Below are positions 55,831-63,512 of a stretch of 64,000 bases of DNA, piece after piece; position 1 is the first letter of the stretch; every line of letters starts with the position of its first letter. Source of the DNA: Atopobium sp. oral taxon 810 str. F0209 (GTDB lineage Bacteria > Actinomycetota > Coriobacteriia > Coriobacteriales > Atopobiaceae). The stretch is taken from positions 45,339 through 109,338 of the forward strand of contig NZ_KE952938.1 of NCBI RefSeq assembly GCF_000466405.1. Direction: 5' to 3'. Made by a program: the position numbers and the translations under genes. Below the pieces are notes generated by a model. The model was not told the DNA's origin and ran no database searches. It saw nothing but the letters and a program-made list of their open reading frames with translations.

Positions 55831-56136
55831 CTACTGCCTTGCTTCATCAAGTCGTTCAAGCACCAAACGGTATCCCCCTGTCTTGCCATTAAGACATTTT
55901 GATACGCGGCTAACAGTGGTAGAACTTGCTCCAGTTGTCTGCGAAACTTCAATGTATGACGAACCTGCACGCAGCATACGTGCCACCTCGAGTCTACGTG
56001 CAAACTCTTCTATCTCACGTGGACTCAAAAGATCCGAAAGAAATGCCTGTGTTTCTTCAGGCGAACTCAGCTGACAAAACGCAGAATAAAGCTGGTGTTG
56101 CCACAGCTGGATATTTTGCTCGCTACGTTCGGCCAT
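55831..56136 (-). CDS. YerC/YecD-family TrpR-related DNA-binding protein
   Basis: 101 residues, a single TrpR-like helix-turn-helix fold. The segment LSPREIEEFARRLEVARML leads into SYIEVSQTTGASSTTVSRVSKCL, the recognition helix region. Proteins of this family are small dimeric repressors; the Bacillus YerC lies beside pcrA/ligA and its regulon is unclear. GGAGGCGA precedes the ATG. It is read leftward toward addBA with an intergenic gap of 120 bases, so it may control repair genes or itself. No effector pocket residue can be named from the sequence. Confidence 0.9.
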   Translation of the reverse strand: MAERSEQNIQLWQHQLYSAFCQLSSPEETQAFLSDLLSPREIEEFARRLEVARMLRAGSSYIEVSQTTGASSTTVSRVSKCLNGKTGGYRLVLERLDEARQ

Positions 56137-56268
56137 CAGTATCGCCTCCGAAGGGTCGTAGTTGGCTTTAGTATCCTAAAGTACCTCATTGTTGGTATGT
56201 TTGGTGCGCAAAATGGGGAATACTATCCTCATAACAGTTTGGGGCAACGGTAGCAACAGCCCCAAAGG

Positions 56269-56288
56269 GCTATGCCTGCAGGCATAGC
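56269..56288. promoter_or_regulatory. 20-bp perfect palindrome upstream of the small membrane protein gene
   Basis: GCTATGCCTG followed by its exact reverse complement, ending 21 bases before the ATG at 56310. A second stem (GGGGC / GCCCC) lies just upstream. It could be an operator or an RNA hairpin close to the ribosome site. Confidence 0.5.
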
Positions 56289-56309
56289 GCGAGTTTGAAA
56301 GGTAGCATC

Positions 56310-56669
56310 ATGAGTTTCATTGGAACTTGGTTTGTGACAACCATCGCAACAATGGCTGCAATTTATTTGGTGCCAGGTATCAATCCGGTAGGCGGCAACT
56401 GGGGCGCGGCTATTATGACAGCGCTCGCACTGGCGCTGGTCAATGCTCTGGTTAAGCCCGTGATGCAGTTTTTATCTTTGCCTATTACGGTGCTGACGCT
56501 GGGACTTTTTAGCTTAGTCATCAATGCGTTGATGCTAGAGCTGGCGGGTTATCTCGCTCGTGAGGTCTTTGGCGCGGGAATTGCTATTTCTGGCTTTGGG
56601 TCAGCTTTTGTCGGTGCCATTATTATTTCAATTGTGTCATCTATCTTGGGTGCCATCGTTGCCGGATAA
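56310..56669 (+). CDS. Phage holin family 4 (mycobacterial type) membrane protein
   Basis: 119 residues with four membrane segments: the first after MSFIGTWFVTTIATMAAIYL, then GAAIMTALALALVNALVKP, FLSLPITVLTLGLFSLVINAL, and FGSAFVGAIIISIVSSIL. This is the layout of the Phage_holin_4_2 / YvlD family of small chromosomal membrane proteins; despite the name there is no phage context here. The ATG at 56310 follows GAAAGGTAG; a TTG at 56295 in frame is less likely. Stands alone rightward. YvlD-like proteins are linked to envelope stress in Bacillus; function here unknown. Confidence 0.9.
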   Translation: MSFIGTWFVTTIATMAAIYLVPGINPVGGNWGAAIMTALALALVNALVKPVMQFLSLPITVLTLGLFSLVINALMLELAGYLAREVFGAGIAISGFGSAFVGAIIISIVSSILGAIVAG

Positions 56670-56751
56670 AGTACTATCCCCTACAGTTTTCTGCGCTGGC
56701 TTTGGCAGCAATAAATACTGTTCACAAAATAGATGTTGTCCTATAACTATT

Positions 56752-56789
56752 TTGTCCTCCATACCTTAAATCTAAGATATGGAGGACAA
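56752..56789. terminator. Long inverted repeat between convergent genes
   Basis: 17-bp arms TTGTCCTCCATACCTTA and TAAGATATGGAGGACAA with one mismatch and a four-base loop, lying between two convergent genes. A long stem without a clear T-run; likely a bidirectional transcript end. Confidence 0.55.
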
Positions 56790-56807
56790 CGTATATAACC
56801 GCTATTG

Positions 56808-56846
56808 TTGCAACCGATTGGTGTGTTAACCACTGCGCCACCGCGC
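56808..56846 (-). other. tRNA-like 5' fragment
   Basis: On the minus strand the sequence GCGCGGTGGCGCAGTGG, followed by TTAACACACC, resembles the acceptor and D-arm of a tRNA, but no anticodon stem, T-arm or CCA follows. It could be a remnant or chance similarity. Confidence 0.25.
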
Positions 56847-56848
56847 AT

Positions 56849-57121
56849 CTATGATAAAAATTGATAGCCTGCTATAGCCAAAAGAAGCACTGCAAGTAGG
56901 ATCCACATCACAAGAGCCCAACGGCGTCCCGTATGACTCTCAACATATATTTCGGCGACCGCAAAGACCACATTTATACTAGCGCCAACGGCACAAAGTA
57001 TTGTATAAGGCAGCTCTAGAGCCCAGCAAAGTGTCTCAAAGACAAGACTGGCCGCTATCCATACCCAGACAAGGCGTTTACCTATCAGAAGCCAATCTTT
57101 TGTATCTAACGTCTTGTTCAT
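56849..57121 (-). CDS. Small membrane protein, unknown
   Basis: 90 residues from the ATG at 57121, chosen because AGGAG lies 5 bases before it. Three membrane segments: KRLVWVWIAASLVFETLCWA, LPYTILCAVGASINVVFAVA and WALVMWILLAVLLLAIAGYQ, linked by a short charged loop (EIYVESHTGRRW). I do not recognise the family. It stands alone between the convergent holin-like gene and a repeat-rich spacer. Confidence 0.7.
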   Translation of the reverse strand: MNKTLDTKDWLLIGKRLVWVWIAASLVFETLCWALELPYTILCAVGASINVVFAVAEIYVESHTGRRWALVMWILLAVLLLAIAGYQFLS

Positions 57122-57276
57122 ACTTGCTCCTACGACATGTATACAAAGAGGCATAAGAAAATATACGTACTGCTCTCTATGTGAACATAGGTATACTCCT
57201 ACTCAAAGTTTTTGTTTCAAAATTATTACGTAAGTGGCTTATTTTGAACGATAAGAGGCTTTACTCCGTTACGTCT

Positions 57277-57372
57277 GGTCCTACAGTGGCTTTGTCCGAC
57301 AGCAGTCCTGTCCTACAGCAGCCTTGTCCGACCGCAATCCTGTCCTACGGCAATCTTGTCCGACAGCGATCT
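57277..57372. repeat. 16-bp tandem repeat array A, six units
   Basis: Six back-to-back units of 16 bases with the consensus TGTCCKACAGCARYCY. Units alternate between TCCTAC and TCCGAC, giving a higher-order period of 32. No spacers, so it is not a CRISPR. Rotated, the core GCARYCY is shared with the array at 63257. Confidence 0.93.
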
Positions 57373-57591
57373 GCTCTGCTTAGTTAAATCTTTTAGCCCT
57401 GTGGACGCATTTTTGTTCGGAATGCGACTAAATTTGGCTCCTCGGTGCTAAAAATTTTAACTTTCTAGAGAATATCCGTCTACCGTGAATGTATCCCACA
57501 ACCTTAAAACCCGCATTTTAGAATCAGGGTGCAGGTGGTGGGCAAACTACTCCTTTAGCATGGCATGCAGCAGATGTAACAATAAATGCGA

Positions 57592-57628
57592 CATATAGGA
57601 AACCGCTGAACACTTGATTTCCTATATG
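57592..57628 (-). terminator. Inverted repeat after the alcohol dehydrogenase gene
   Basis: Perfect 11-bp arms CATATAGGAAA / TTTCCTATATG around a 15-base loop, 49 bases after the dehydrogenase stop; read leftward it is followed by a T-rich stretch. Confidence 0.65.
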
Positions 57629-57677
57629 CCACATGAAGAAAAGCAACCGCAGCAAGCAGAACTTTTACACGCCTTTA

Positions 57678-58841
57678 TTACGCCATAATCTTGCGGAAGA
57701 GTTCAACTACCTGCTCATGCGTTGCCTCACGAGGATTGCCAGGATAGCAAGCATCCTTCAGGGCGTCATCCGCCAGTTGATCGAGATCCTCCTCAACCAG
57801 GCCCTTGCAGGTAGGAGCGATGTTTACATCTGCAGAAAGCTGTTTAACTGCAGCAATAGCAGCGTCGGCTGCCACCTCGTCACTCATTCCCGTAGTATCA
57901 ACACCCATAGCAACGGCGACCTCGGCCAAACGCTTGGTCACAACACCTTTGTTGAACTCCATAGCAATCGGCAGCAGCATTGCGCAGGCAACACCATGCG
58001 GCGTGTCGTAGTGAGCAGAGAGGGTATGTGCCATAGCATGGTCGATGCCAAGGCCAACGTTGGAAAAGCCCATACCGGCAACATACTGAGCCAGAGCCAT
58101 ACCCTCGCGGCCACTTGCAGGCTTGCCACTCTTTGCCTCGGCCACCGCATCACGAAGGTTAGCGGAAATCAGCTGAATTGCCTTGTAGTGGAACATATCA
58201 GAAAGCTCCCAAGCACCGCGGGTGGTATAGCCCTCAATAGCATGGGTTAGCGCATCCATACCAGTAGCGGCAGTCAAACCGACCGGCATAGAAGCCATCA
58301 TCTCAGGGTCAACAACGGCAACCTCGGGGATGTCATTGGTGTCGACGCAAACAAACTTGCGGACCTTATCGGGGTCGGTGATGACATAGTTAATGGTGAC
58401 CTCAGCTGCGGTACCTGCAGTCGTGGGCACAGCAATAGTAAAGGTTGCATGTTTGTTGGTAGGAGATACGCCTTCCAGCGAAACAACATCGGCAAACTCA
58501 GGATTCTCAACGATGATGCCAATAGCCTTGGCCGTATCCATCGAAGATCCTCCGCCAATAGTCACGATACTGTCGGCCTCAGCAGCCTTAAACGCCGCAA
58601 CACCATCCTGCACGTTTTTGATGGTGGGGTTAGGCTTGATATCGGAGTACAGGCTCCAAGCAATGCCCGCCTCATCTAGCAGGTTTGTCACCTTGGTGGT
58701 CACACCAAACTTCACCAAGTCGGCATCGGAGCAAATAAAGACCTTTTTGTAACCACGACGAGTCAGCTCACCAGGAATTTCCTTGATGGCGCCTGCACCA
58801 TGATACGAGATGGTATTGAGAACAAAGCGATTGACTGCCAT
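57678..58841 (-). CDS. fucO: Iron-containing alcohol dehydrogenase, lactaldehyde reductase type
   Basis: 387 residues from the ATG at 58841 (GGGAGGAA five bases before it). Group III Fe-dependent dehydrogenase closest to FucO, which reduces lactaldehyde to 1,2-propanediol with NADH. NAD site: TIGGGSSMDTAKAIGI near 94-109. FVCVDTNDIPEVAVVDPEMM and ATGMDALTHAIEGYTTRGAW are FucO-like; iron ligands fall in Asp/His of DALTHAIEGY and in GLGIDHAMAHTLSAHYDTPHG near 258-278. The end NPREATHEQVVELFRK is typical. Other substrates (glycerol, 1,3-propanediol, ethanol) are possible. It is a single leftward gene with a terminator. Confidence 0.88.
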   Translation of the reverse strand: MAVNRFVLNTISYHGAGAIKEIPGELTRRGYKKVFICSDADLVKFGVTTKVTNLLDEAGIAWSLYSDIKPNPTIKNVQDGVAAFKAAEADSIVTIGGGSSMDTAKAIGIIVENPEFADVVSLEGVSPTNKHATFTIAVPTTAGTAAEVTINYVITDPDKVRKFVCVDTNDIPEVAVVDPEMMASMPVGLTAATGMDALTHAIEGYTTRGAWELSDMFHYKAIQLISANLRDAVAEAKSGKPASGREGMALAQYVAGMGFSNVGLGIDHAMAHTLSAHYDTPHGVACAMLLPIAMEFNKGVVTKRLAEVAVAMGVDTTGMSDEVAADAAIAAVKQLSADVNIAPTCKGLVEEDLDQLADDALKDACYPGNPREATHEQVVELFRKIMA

Positions 58842-59015
58842 ACATTCCTCCCACAACAAAAGTTTTTACGTATCCCCCACGCCGCAGCTGCGACGACGAG
58901 TCAAACTATGCAACCGATGCGGGCTTTCTGAGTCCTTCAGATAGAAAAATGAAACTAAGCAGAAATCTAAGCAGAATATCAGCGCAGTAACACCTATATC
59001 TACCAGCGCAAATAT

Positions 59016-59483
59016 CTACTCTTCGTCTTCTTTCTCATCATAGTCATCATACATCGCCGCCTCTTCGTATTCGCGTTCGCGCACAAAATGCATGCCCAAC
59101 AGCATGGAAAGAGCCGATGACAATACTGGCCATATAAAGGCAGCAAGATACATAATGTCAAAATTTTTAACGATGCTCGGACCCCAACACGCCGCCATCG
59201 CAACTGCTACCACTGCAGTGCAAAATCCCACTAAGCGATGCCCGTAATCAGCGGTATACCACACCAATGTCTGAGCTGCGATTCCCGTACCCAAGCCAAA
59301 AGGCACGCTATACAACGTGCTAAAAGGAATCAAGAAAAAGATGTACCACCACGCATGCGGCATTCCACCTTTTGGCAGCACATAGCCAAGAATAACCAAT
59401 CCAATCAAGACGGCATATACCGCCCAAACCGGTTTCAGTCGCCACAGTCGCGCGCCGAGACCCTCGTATGCGTCTCCTGCCAT
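59016..59483 (-). CDS. Small polytopic membrane protein, unknown
   Basis: 155 residues, four or five membrane segments (PVWAVYAVLIGLVILGYVLP, WWYIFFLIPFSTLYSVPFGLG, LVGFCTAVVAVAMAACW, MYLAAFIWPVLSSALSMLLG) and a very acidic C-terminal tail (YEEAAMYDDYDEKEDEE) on the cytoplasmic side. AGAAGG lies upstream of the ATG. I do not recognise it. It is read leftward between gatB and the alcohol dehydrogenase. Confidence 0.75.
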   Translation of the reverse strand: MAGDAYEGLGARLWRLKPVWAVYAVLIGLVILGYVLPKGGMPHAWWYIFFLIPFSTLYSVPFGLGTGIAAQTLVWYTADYGHRLVGFCTAVVAVAMAACWGPSIVKNFDIMYLAAFIWPVLSSALSMLLGMHFVREREYEEAAMYDDYDEKEDEE

Positions 59484-59548
59484 GTGCCTTCTCCTGCTCC
59501 TTGCCGAAATCCTCTCTATCCTAACTCAGATTTGCGTAAGAAATGTTC

Positions 59549-61102
59549 TCACTCTGCACTTGAAGTGCCCACAGGCGCTCCGAGCGTTCCGAGCGCGCGA
59601 ACAAGAAGTTCCTTAAAAAGCTTGGGGTTGCCAGAGCCATGACTTTCTTTCATACACTGACCCACAAGATAACCAAGAACCTTTGTATTGCCCATCTGAT
59701 ATTGACGTTGTTGATCGCTGCTACGGGCAAGTACTGCCGCAACGATTTTTTGAAGTGCAGCAGTATCAGAAATCTGTCGAAGACCTGCTTGATCAAGCAA
59801 CTCTTCCAATTGACCATCCTGCTGAACAAGCAAATCCAACAGGGCTGAAATATGATTGCTTGCAAGTTGGTGGCTATCCAACAGGTGGCAAAGTTCAACC
59901 AGCTGCTCGGGAGTAAGCGACCCATCATCAAGACTGTGCCCTGTTGCCTTAAACCAGCCTGCCACATCGTTAAGCAGGACTTTTGCAAGCTGCTGCACCG
60001 TCTGAGGCGACTGCCCTTGTGCGGCTTGCTCAAAGAAATGTGTCCAAATAGGGTCTGCCGCCAACATGTTTGCTTCTCTGTGGCGAAGTCCCCAGCTAGC
60101 ACAATAACGCGCGATTTTGGTATCAGGCAACTCGGGGATCCGTAGGCGGCAATGCTCGATAAACTCATCGCTCAAATCAAGTGGCGCGAGGTCTGGATCA
60201 GGGAAAAAGCGATAGTCGTCATTAGTTTCCTTCACGCGCATCGTTACAGTGCAGTGCTGACTAGGCTCCCAATGACGCGTCTCCTGCACCACAGGTAATC
60301 CCTGCTCAAGCTGTTCTGCTTGCCGACAAATCTCGTAGGCAAGAGCATCGTGTAGAGCCTTGAATGAGTTGAGATTTTTCATCTCACATTTGACACCCAA
60401 CTCAGAACTACCGCGACGACGCAGGGACACATTGCCATCACAACGCATAGAACCCGACTCTAACGAGCAATCAGAAATTCCTAACGTTAGAAAAATTTGA
60501 CGAAGTTTTTCCATAAAAAGACGGGCTTCTGCAGGAGTACGAAGATCAGGTTCTGTTACAAGCTCAATTAGTGGCGTGCCACAGCGGTTGTAGTCAATCA
60601 AGCTTTCGCTTGCCAAGCTGATGCGGCCTTCTTCCCCACCCACATGGACCATCTTTGCTGCATCTTCTTCCATGTGTATGCGCTGGATACGGACGGGCAA
60701 TACATAGGCGCGCGCATCTAGGCTCCGCTCGGCTGCTGCATCTGTTGGAATCTCCAAATCTAGGTGACCATGCATGCAAATGGCCACAGGACCCTGAGTA
60801 ATCTGGTAATTCTTGGCCATATCTGGATAAAAGTAATGCTTGCGATAAAACTGCGAGCGACGTTGAATATCACAGTTGCACGCAAGTCCCGCCATCACAA
60901 TCGCCTCGATTGCCTGCTGATTGGGGACTGGTAAAGCTCCAGGTAAACCTAGACAAACAGGACAAACATGCGTGTTGGGCGCGTCACCATGCGAGAGCTT
61001 GCAATCGCAAAACATCTTGGTCTCAAGTGTCGTGAGCTCGGTATGGATCTCAAGTCCAATAACCGCCTCCCAATCCTGCAATACCTCAGCAAGCGTTTTC
61101 AT
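59549..61102 (-). CDS. gatB: Asp-tRNA(Asn)/Glu-tRNA(Gln) amidotransferase subunit B
   Basis: 517 residues, starting at the ATG at 61102 (MKTLAEVL). Kinase-like subunit that activates mischarged tRNA for amidation. N-terminal landmarks: WEAVIGLEIHTEL, the zinc-binding CDCKLSHGDAPN and CPVCLGLPGALP, RKHYFYPDMAKNYQITQ and YRFFPDPDLAPLD; the C-terminal YqeY/helical tail ends with GQCMKESHGSGNPK, the tRNA-binding QCMKxxxGxxNP motif. Last gene of gatC-gatA-gatB. Upstream of its start lies a 27-bp repeat copied from the gatA end (see 61092-61190), which creates a 21-codon reading frame between gatA and gatB. Confidence 0.97.
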   Translation of the reverse strand: MKTLAEVLQDWEAVIGLEIHTELTTLETKMFCDCKLSHGDAPNTHVCPVCLGLPGALPVPNQQAIEAIVMAGLACNCDIQRRSQFYRKHYFYPDMAKNYQITQGPVAICMHGHLDLEIPTDAAAERSLDARAYVLPVRIQRIHMEEDAAKMVHVGGEEGRISLASESLIDYNRCGTPLIELVTEPDLRTPAEARLFMEKLRQIFLTLGISDCSLESGSMRCDGNVSLRRRGSSELGVKCEMKNLNSFKALHDALAYEICRQAEQLEQGLPVVQETRHWEPSQHCTVTMRVKETNDDYRFFPDPDLAPLDLSDEFIEHCRLRIPELPDTKIARYCASWGLRHREANMLAADPIWTHFFEQAAQGQSPQTVQQLAKVLLNDVAGWFKATGHSLDDGSLTPEQLVELCHLLDSHQLASNHISALLDLLVQQDGQLEELLDQAGLRQISDTAALQKIVAAVLARSSDQQRQYQMGNTKVLGYLVGQCMKESHGSGNPKLFKELLVRALGTLGAPVGTSSAE

Positions 61103-61190
61103 CACAGCTCACCGCCTTGACCTTGGATATCGGATGGCATACGCAAACTGCGCGAGCGTTTCGAGCGTTTTCATCACAGCTCACCGCCTT
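61092..61190 (-). repeat. Duplicated gatA/gatB junction with 21-codon mini-ORF
   Basis: 27 identical bases at 61092-61118 and 61164-61190 (offset 72). Each holds the end of gatA (GGTGAGCTGTGATG) plus the first codons of gatB. The upstream copy puts an ATG at 61174 overlapping the gatA stop (TGATG) and opens [20 protein letters not shown] plus one Arg, ending in TGA six bases before the gatB ATG. The peptide start resembles the GatB start MKTLAEVLQ, so it is a diverged copy. Confidence 0.9.
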
Positions 61191-62724
61191 TGCCTGCAAA
61201 TTGTGGAGCGACGGTCCCTGCCCAATTGGTACTGCGCTCGATTGCTTGGGCAAGGCTCATCAGGCGCTGGTCTGCAAAAACAGGCCCCTGAAACTGAACA
61301 GACACAGGCATACCCGAATCCGCCCCCAACCCCATCGGAACAGAAATACTACCGTTGCCCACGATATTGCTCGAAACTGTAAAGAGGTCAGCTGCATACA
61401 TTTCGGTAGGCTTTTCCAACTCACCCAAACGGAAAGCCGTGCGCGGCACCGTCGGCAAAAGCAAAGCATCACAACGCTCAAATGCCCGCTCGTAATCCTG
61501 ACTAATAAGCGTACGTAGCTGCTGTGCAGGATAGTAATACTGATCGTAAACGCCACTTGTAAGGAGATAAGCGCCAAGAAGCTGGCGACGCCTTGCTTCT
61601 TTACCAAAACCATGAGCCCGCGAAAGTGCCGTCTGACGGGCAAACAGCTTTTGATCTGCTTCTTGATAGCCATAGCGCACACCGTCAAAGCGTGCGAGAT
61701 TAGAAAAAGCTTCGCAAGGACCGATAACGTAATAAGCAGCAATTGCAGCAGAGATATGCGGAAGGTCTACAGGCACGATGTGGGCACCTTGATCTTCCAG
61801 CTGTTTTTGTGCAAGCAGAACCGCCTGTTGGCACTCGGCGCTCAGGCCCTCGAGCTCCATCAACTTTGGCACAATACCTATACGCAGCCCTTCAAGAGGC
61901 TGGTCAAGTGCTGCACAAAAACTTGGTTTGACAGCGCGGTTGGTTGCGTCAAACGGGTCGCGACCTGTATGTACCAGCGCATCCATGGTAAGCGCCACAT
62001 CAGCAACTGTACGTGCGAGGGGCCCTACCTGTTCGAGCGAACTGCCAAAGGCAACCACGCCGTAACGACTAACGCTGCCATAGGAAGGCTTGAAGCCGAC
62101 TACCCCACAAAAACTCGCAGGCTGGCGAATAGATCCGCCCGTATCCGAACCCAACGCTAGCGGCACCTCTCCAGCTGCAACTGCTGCTGCACTGCCACCT
62201 GAACTACCACCCGGCACCCGCTGTAAGTCCCAAGGGTTGTAGCTGGGATGATACGCCGAAGACTCGCTTGACGAACCAAAGGCAAACTCATCCATATTTG
62301 TCTTGCCGACAGGCGTTGCACCCTCTGCTAAAAGTTGTGCTACACAGCTTGCGGTATAAACCGACTGATAGTCCTTGAGCATAAGAGATGCACAAGTAGT
62401 ATGTGTTCCCAGCAGTTGCAAATTGTCCTTGAGCGCAAGCGGCACACCGGCCAGCAAACCGAGGTCTTCACCTGCAGCAATGCGCCTATCTGTCTCATGC
62501 GCAGCCTCCAGAGCAAGCTCAGCACTTAGTTCAAGAAATGCTTGGACTTTGCCATCGCGTGCCTCTATTGCAGCTAGGCTTGCCTTTGCTACTTCTGTCG
62601 CTGAAAGCTCCTTTGCGTGCACCGCGTGCGCAATCTCAGTCGCACTAAGCTGGTCGATATTGAGAGGAAGAGGGGTTGTGCAACTCATGCACTCTCCTCT
62701 GGTTTGAGGGGTTGTGCAACTCAT
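61174..62724 (-). CDS. gatA: Asp-tRNA(Asn)/Glu-tRNA(Gln) amidotransferase subunit A
   Basis: 516 residues if read from the ATG at 62724, or 504 from the duplicated in-frame ATG at 62688 ([10 protein letters not shown]). Amidase that frees ammonia from glutamine. The Ser-cisSer-Lys triad is visible: PLALKDNLQ near 95, [13 protein letters not shown] near 170-182 and [21 protein letters not shown] near 193-213. [22 protein letters not shown] and [13 protein letters not shown] are also typical. The 62724 start is favoured because the mini-ORF in the leader ends in an ATGA overlap with it. The N-terminus ([18 protein letters not shown]) is an in-frame 12-residue duplication caused by the 36-bp DNA repeat. 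Confidence 0.96.
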   Translation of the reverse strand: MSCTTPQTRGECMSCTTPLPLNIDQLSATEIAHAVHAKELSATEVAKASLAAIEARDGKVQAFLELSAELALEAAHETDRRIAAGEDLGLLAGVPLALKDNLQLLGTHTTCASLMLKDYQSVYTASCVAQLLAEGATPVGKTNMDEFAFGSSSESSAYHPSYNPWDLQRVPGGSSGGSAAAVAAGEVPLALGSDTGGSIRQPASFCGVVGFKPSYGSVSRYGVVAFGSSLEQVGPLARTVADVALTMDALVHTGRDPFDATNRAVKPSFCAALDQPLEGLRIGIVPKLMELEGLSAECQQAVLLAQKQLEDQGAHIVPVDLPHISAAIAAYYVIGPCEAFSNLARFDGVRYGYQEADQKLFARQTALSRAHGFGKEARRRQLLGAYLLTSGVYDQYYYPAQQLRTLISQDYERAFERCDALLLPTVPRTAFRLGELEKPTEMYAADLFTVSSNIVGNGSISVPMGLGADSGMPVSVQFQGPVFADQRLMSLAQAIERSTNWAGTVAPQFAGKGGEL

Positions 62725-62811
62725 GCACTCTCCTCTGGTTTGAGGGGTTTATGCAGCTCATACGCCCTCCCCCAACTTAAGGGACTTGCGCAGCTCATAC
62801 GTCTTCCTCCG
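62671..62811 (-). repeat. Four tandem copies of the gatA translation start region
   Basis: Units of 36 or 37 bases, each holding a purine-rich ribosome site and ATGAGYTGC. From right to left: the first copy's ATG (62798) overlaps the gatC stop (ATGA); the second is 37 bases on, the third (62724) and fourth (62688) are 36 apart and identical over 36 bases. The first copy opens a 25-codon frame whose TGA overlaps the third copy's ATG. Confidence 0.93.
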
Positions 62812-63112
62812 AACCCAAAATTGAAGGGACGCGGAATGCCCCATCGCGCGTAGCACCCGCGTTTACCAGCGCTGCTTCACGGCTGAGTCCTCGATCTGCT
62901 GGATCTGCTTGCCCGTCTTGGCGTAATACGTTGGGCGCCCTATTTGACGGATAAAAGCTTGGCTCTACTCCGTCCAAATCCATCTGACGCAGAGGCTCAA
63001 GCAGCTCCAGCGTTTCATTGAGATAATCCGTCATTTCCTCAAGCTCATCCGTGCTGAGGGCAATATGCGCATATGTTGCGAGGCTAGCAACCTCTTCTTG
63101 GCTGAGTGGCAT
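62795..63112 (-). CDS. gatC: Asp-tRNA(Asn)/Glu-tRNA(Gln) amidotransferase subunit C
   Basis: 105 residues. Small subunit that wraps around GatA and GatB. Motifs: MPLSQEEVASLATYAHIALS, then the helix LNETLELLEPLRQMDLDGVEP, and LSREAALVNAG followed by GAFRVPSIL at the C-terminus, all typical. ACAGGAGA lies before the ATG. First gene of the operon, so the promoter should be within the next 150 bases upstream, where a 24-bp palindrome sits. Its stop overlaps an ATG (ATGA), the start of the tandem-duplicated leader of gatA. This operon lets the cell make Gln-tRNA or Asn-tRNA without the matching synthetases. Confidence 0.96.
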   Translation of the reverse strand: MPLSQEEVASLATYAHIALSTDELEEMTDYLNETLELLEPLRQMDLDGVEPSFYPSNRAPNVLRQDGQADPADRGLSREAALVNAGATRDGAFRVPSILGSEEDV

Positions 63113-63214
63113 AAGTCTCCTGTGGCTTTTACGATGGTACTGGTTTATTGCGTCTCTAATCCTACTGTTTTGCAGCTAATCTTAGTCACAGAAAAGTTCC
63201 GAAAACGCAGGCAC

Positions 63215-63238
63215 TGCTTGTCAAAATTTTGACAAGCA
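63215..63238. promoter_or_regulatory. 24-bp perfect palindrome upstream of gatC
   Basis: TGCTTGTCAAAA followed by its exact reverse complement. It lies 103 bases before the gatC ATG, a likely operator for a dimeric repressor, or a very stable cruciform. It is not a Rex box, whose half-site is TTGTGA. Confidence 0.7.
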
Positions 63239-63256
63239 AATCTTTAAGAAGCCGAT

Positions 63257-63399
63257 ATTTAGCACAACTTACATTTGGAAAACTTACGCTCGACATGGTC
63301 TATGCTTGGCGCGGTCCGCACTTAACGCAACTCACACTTGACGCGACTTATGTCTAGCGCAGTCCACGCTTATTGCAACTCGCATTTAACGCAATTCGC
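63257..63399. repeat. 16-bp tandem repeat array B, nine units
   Basis: Nine units (one of 15 bases, eight of 16) read as RYTTRRCGCRAYTYRC with drift, for example ACTTAACGCAACTCAC and ACTTGACGCGACTTAT. Same period as the array at 57277 and, after rotation, the same GCARYYY core. No gene or spacers. Confidence 0.85.
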
Positions 63400-63512
63400 T
63401 CCACATATGATGCATGCAGTAGCTCGTTTGGATACTACGCATGCGTGAAGTCAGTGGGCAGGGCAACAGTTTAGAAAGGGTGATTGCAACTCTGAGTAGG
63501 CACCAACGCGCA

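Larger units (their letters stand above)
57122..57677. other. Repeat-rich spacer
   Basis: 556 bases without a gene between the small membrane protein and the alcohol dehydrogenase. It holds the 16-bp tandem array at 57277-57372 and the terminator at 57592-57628. The remaining sequence is AT-rich and shows no homologous reading frame. Confidence 0.6.

Noticed and set aside
56310..56669. Prophage remnant because of a holin-family protein
   Set aside because: The family is a common chromosomal membrane protein (YvlD-like), and no lysin, portal or integrase is nearby.
56808..56846. Functional tRNA gene
   Set aside because: Only the first third resembles a tRNA; no anticodon stem, T-arm or discriminator is found.
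57277..57372. Possible CRISPR array
   Set aside because: Units are contiguous at 16 bases with no unique spacers, and there are no cas genes in the window.
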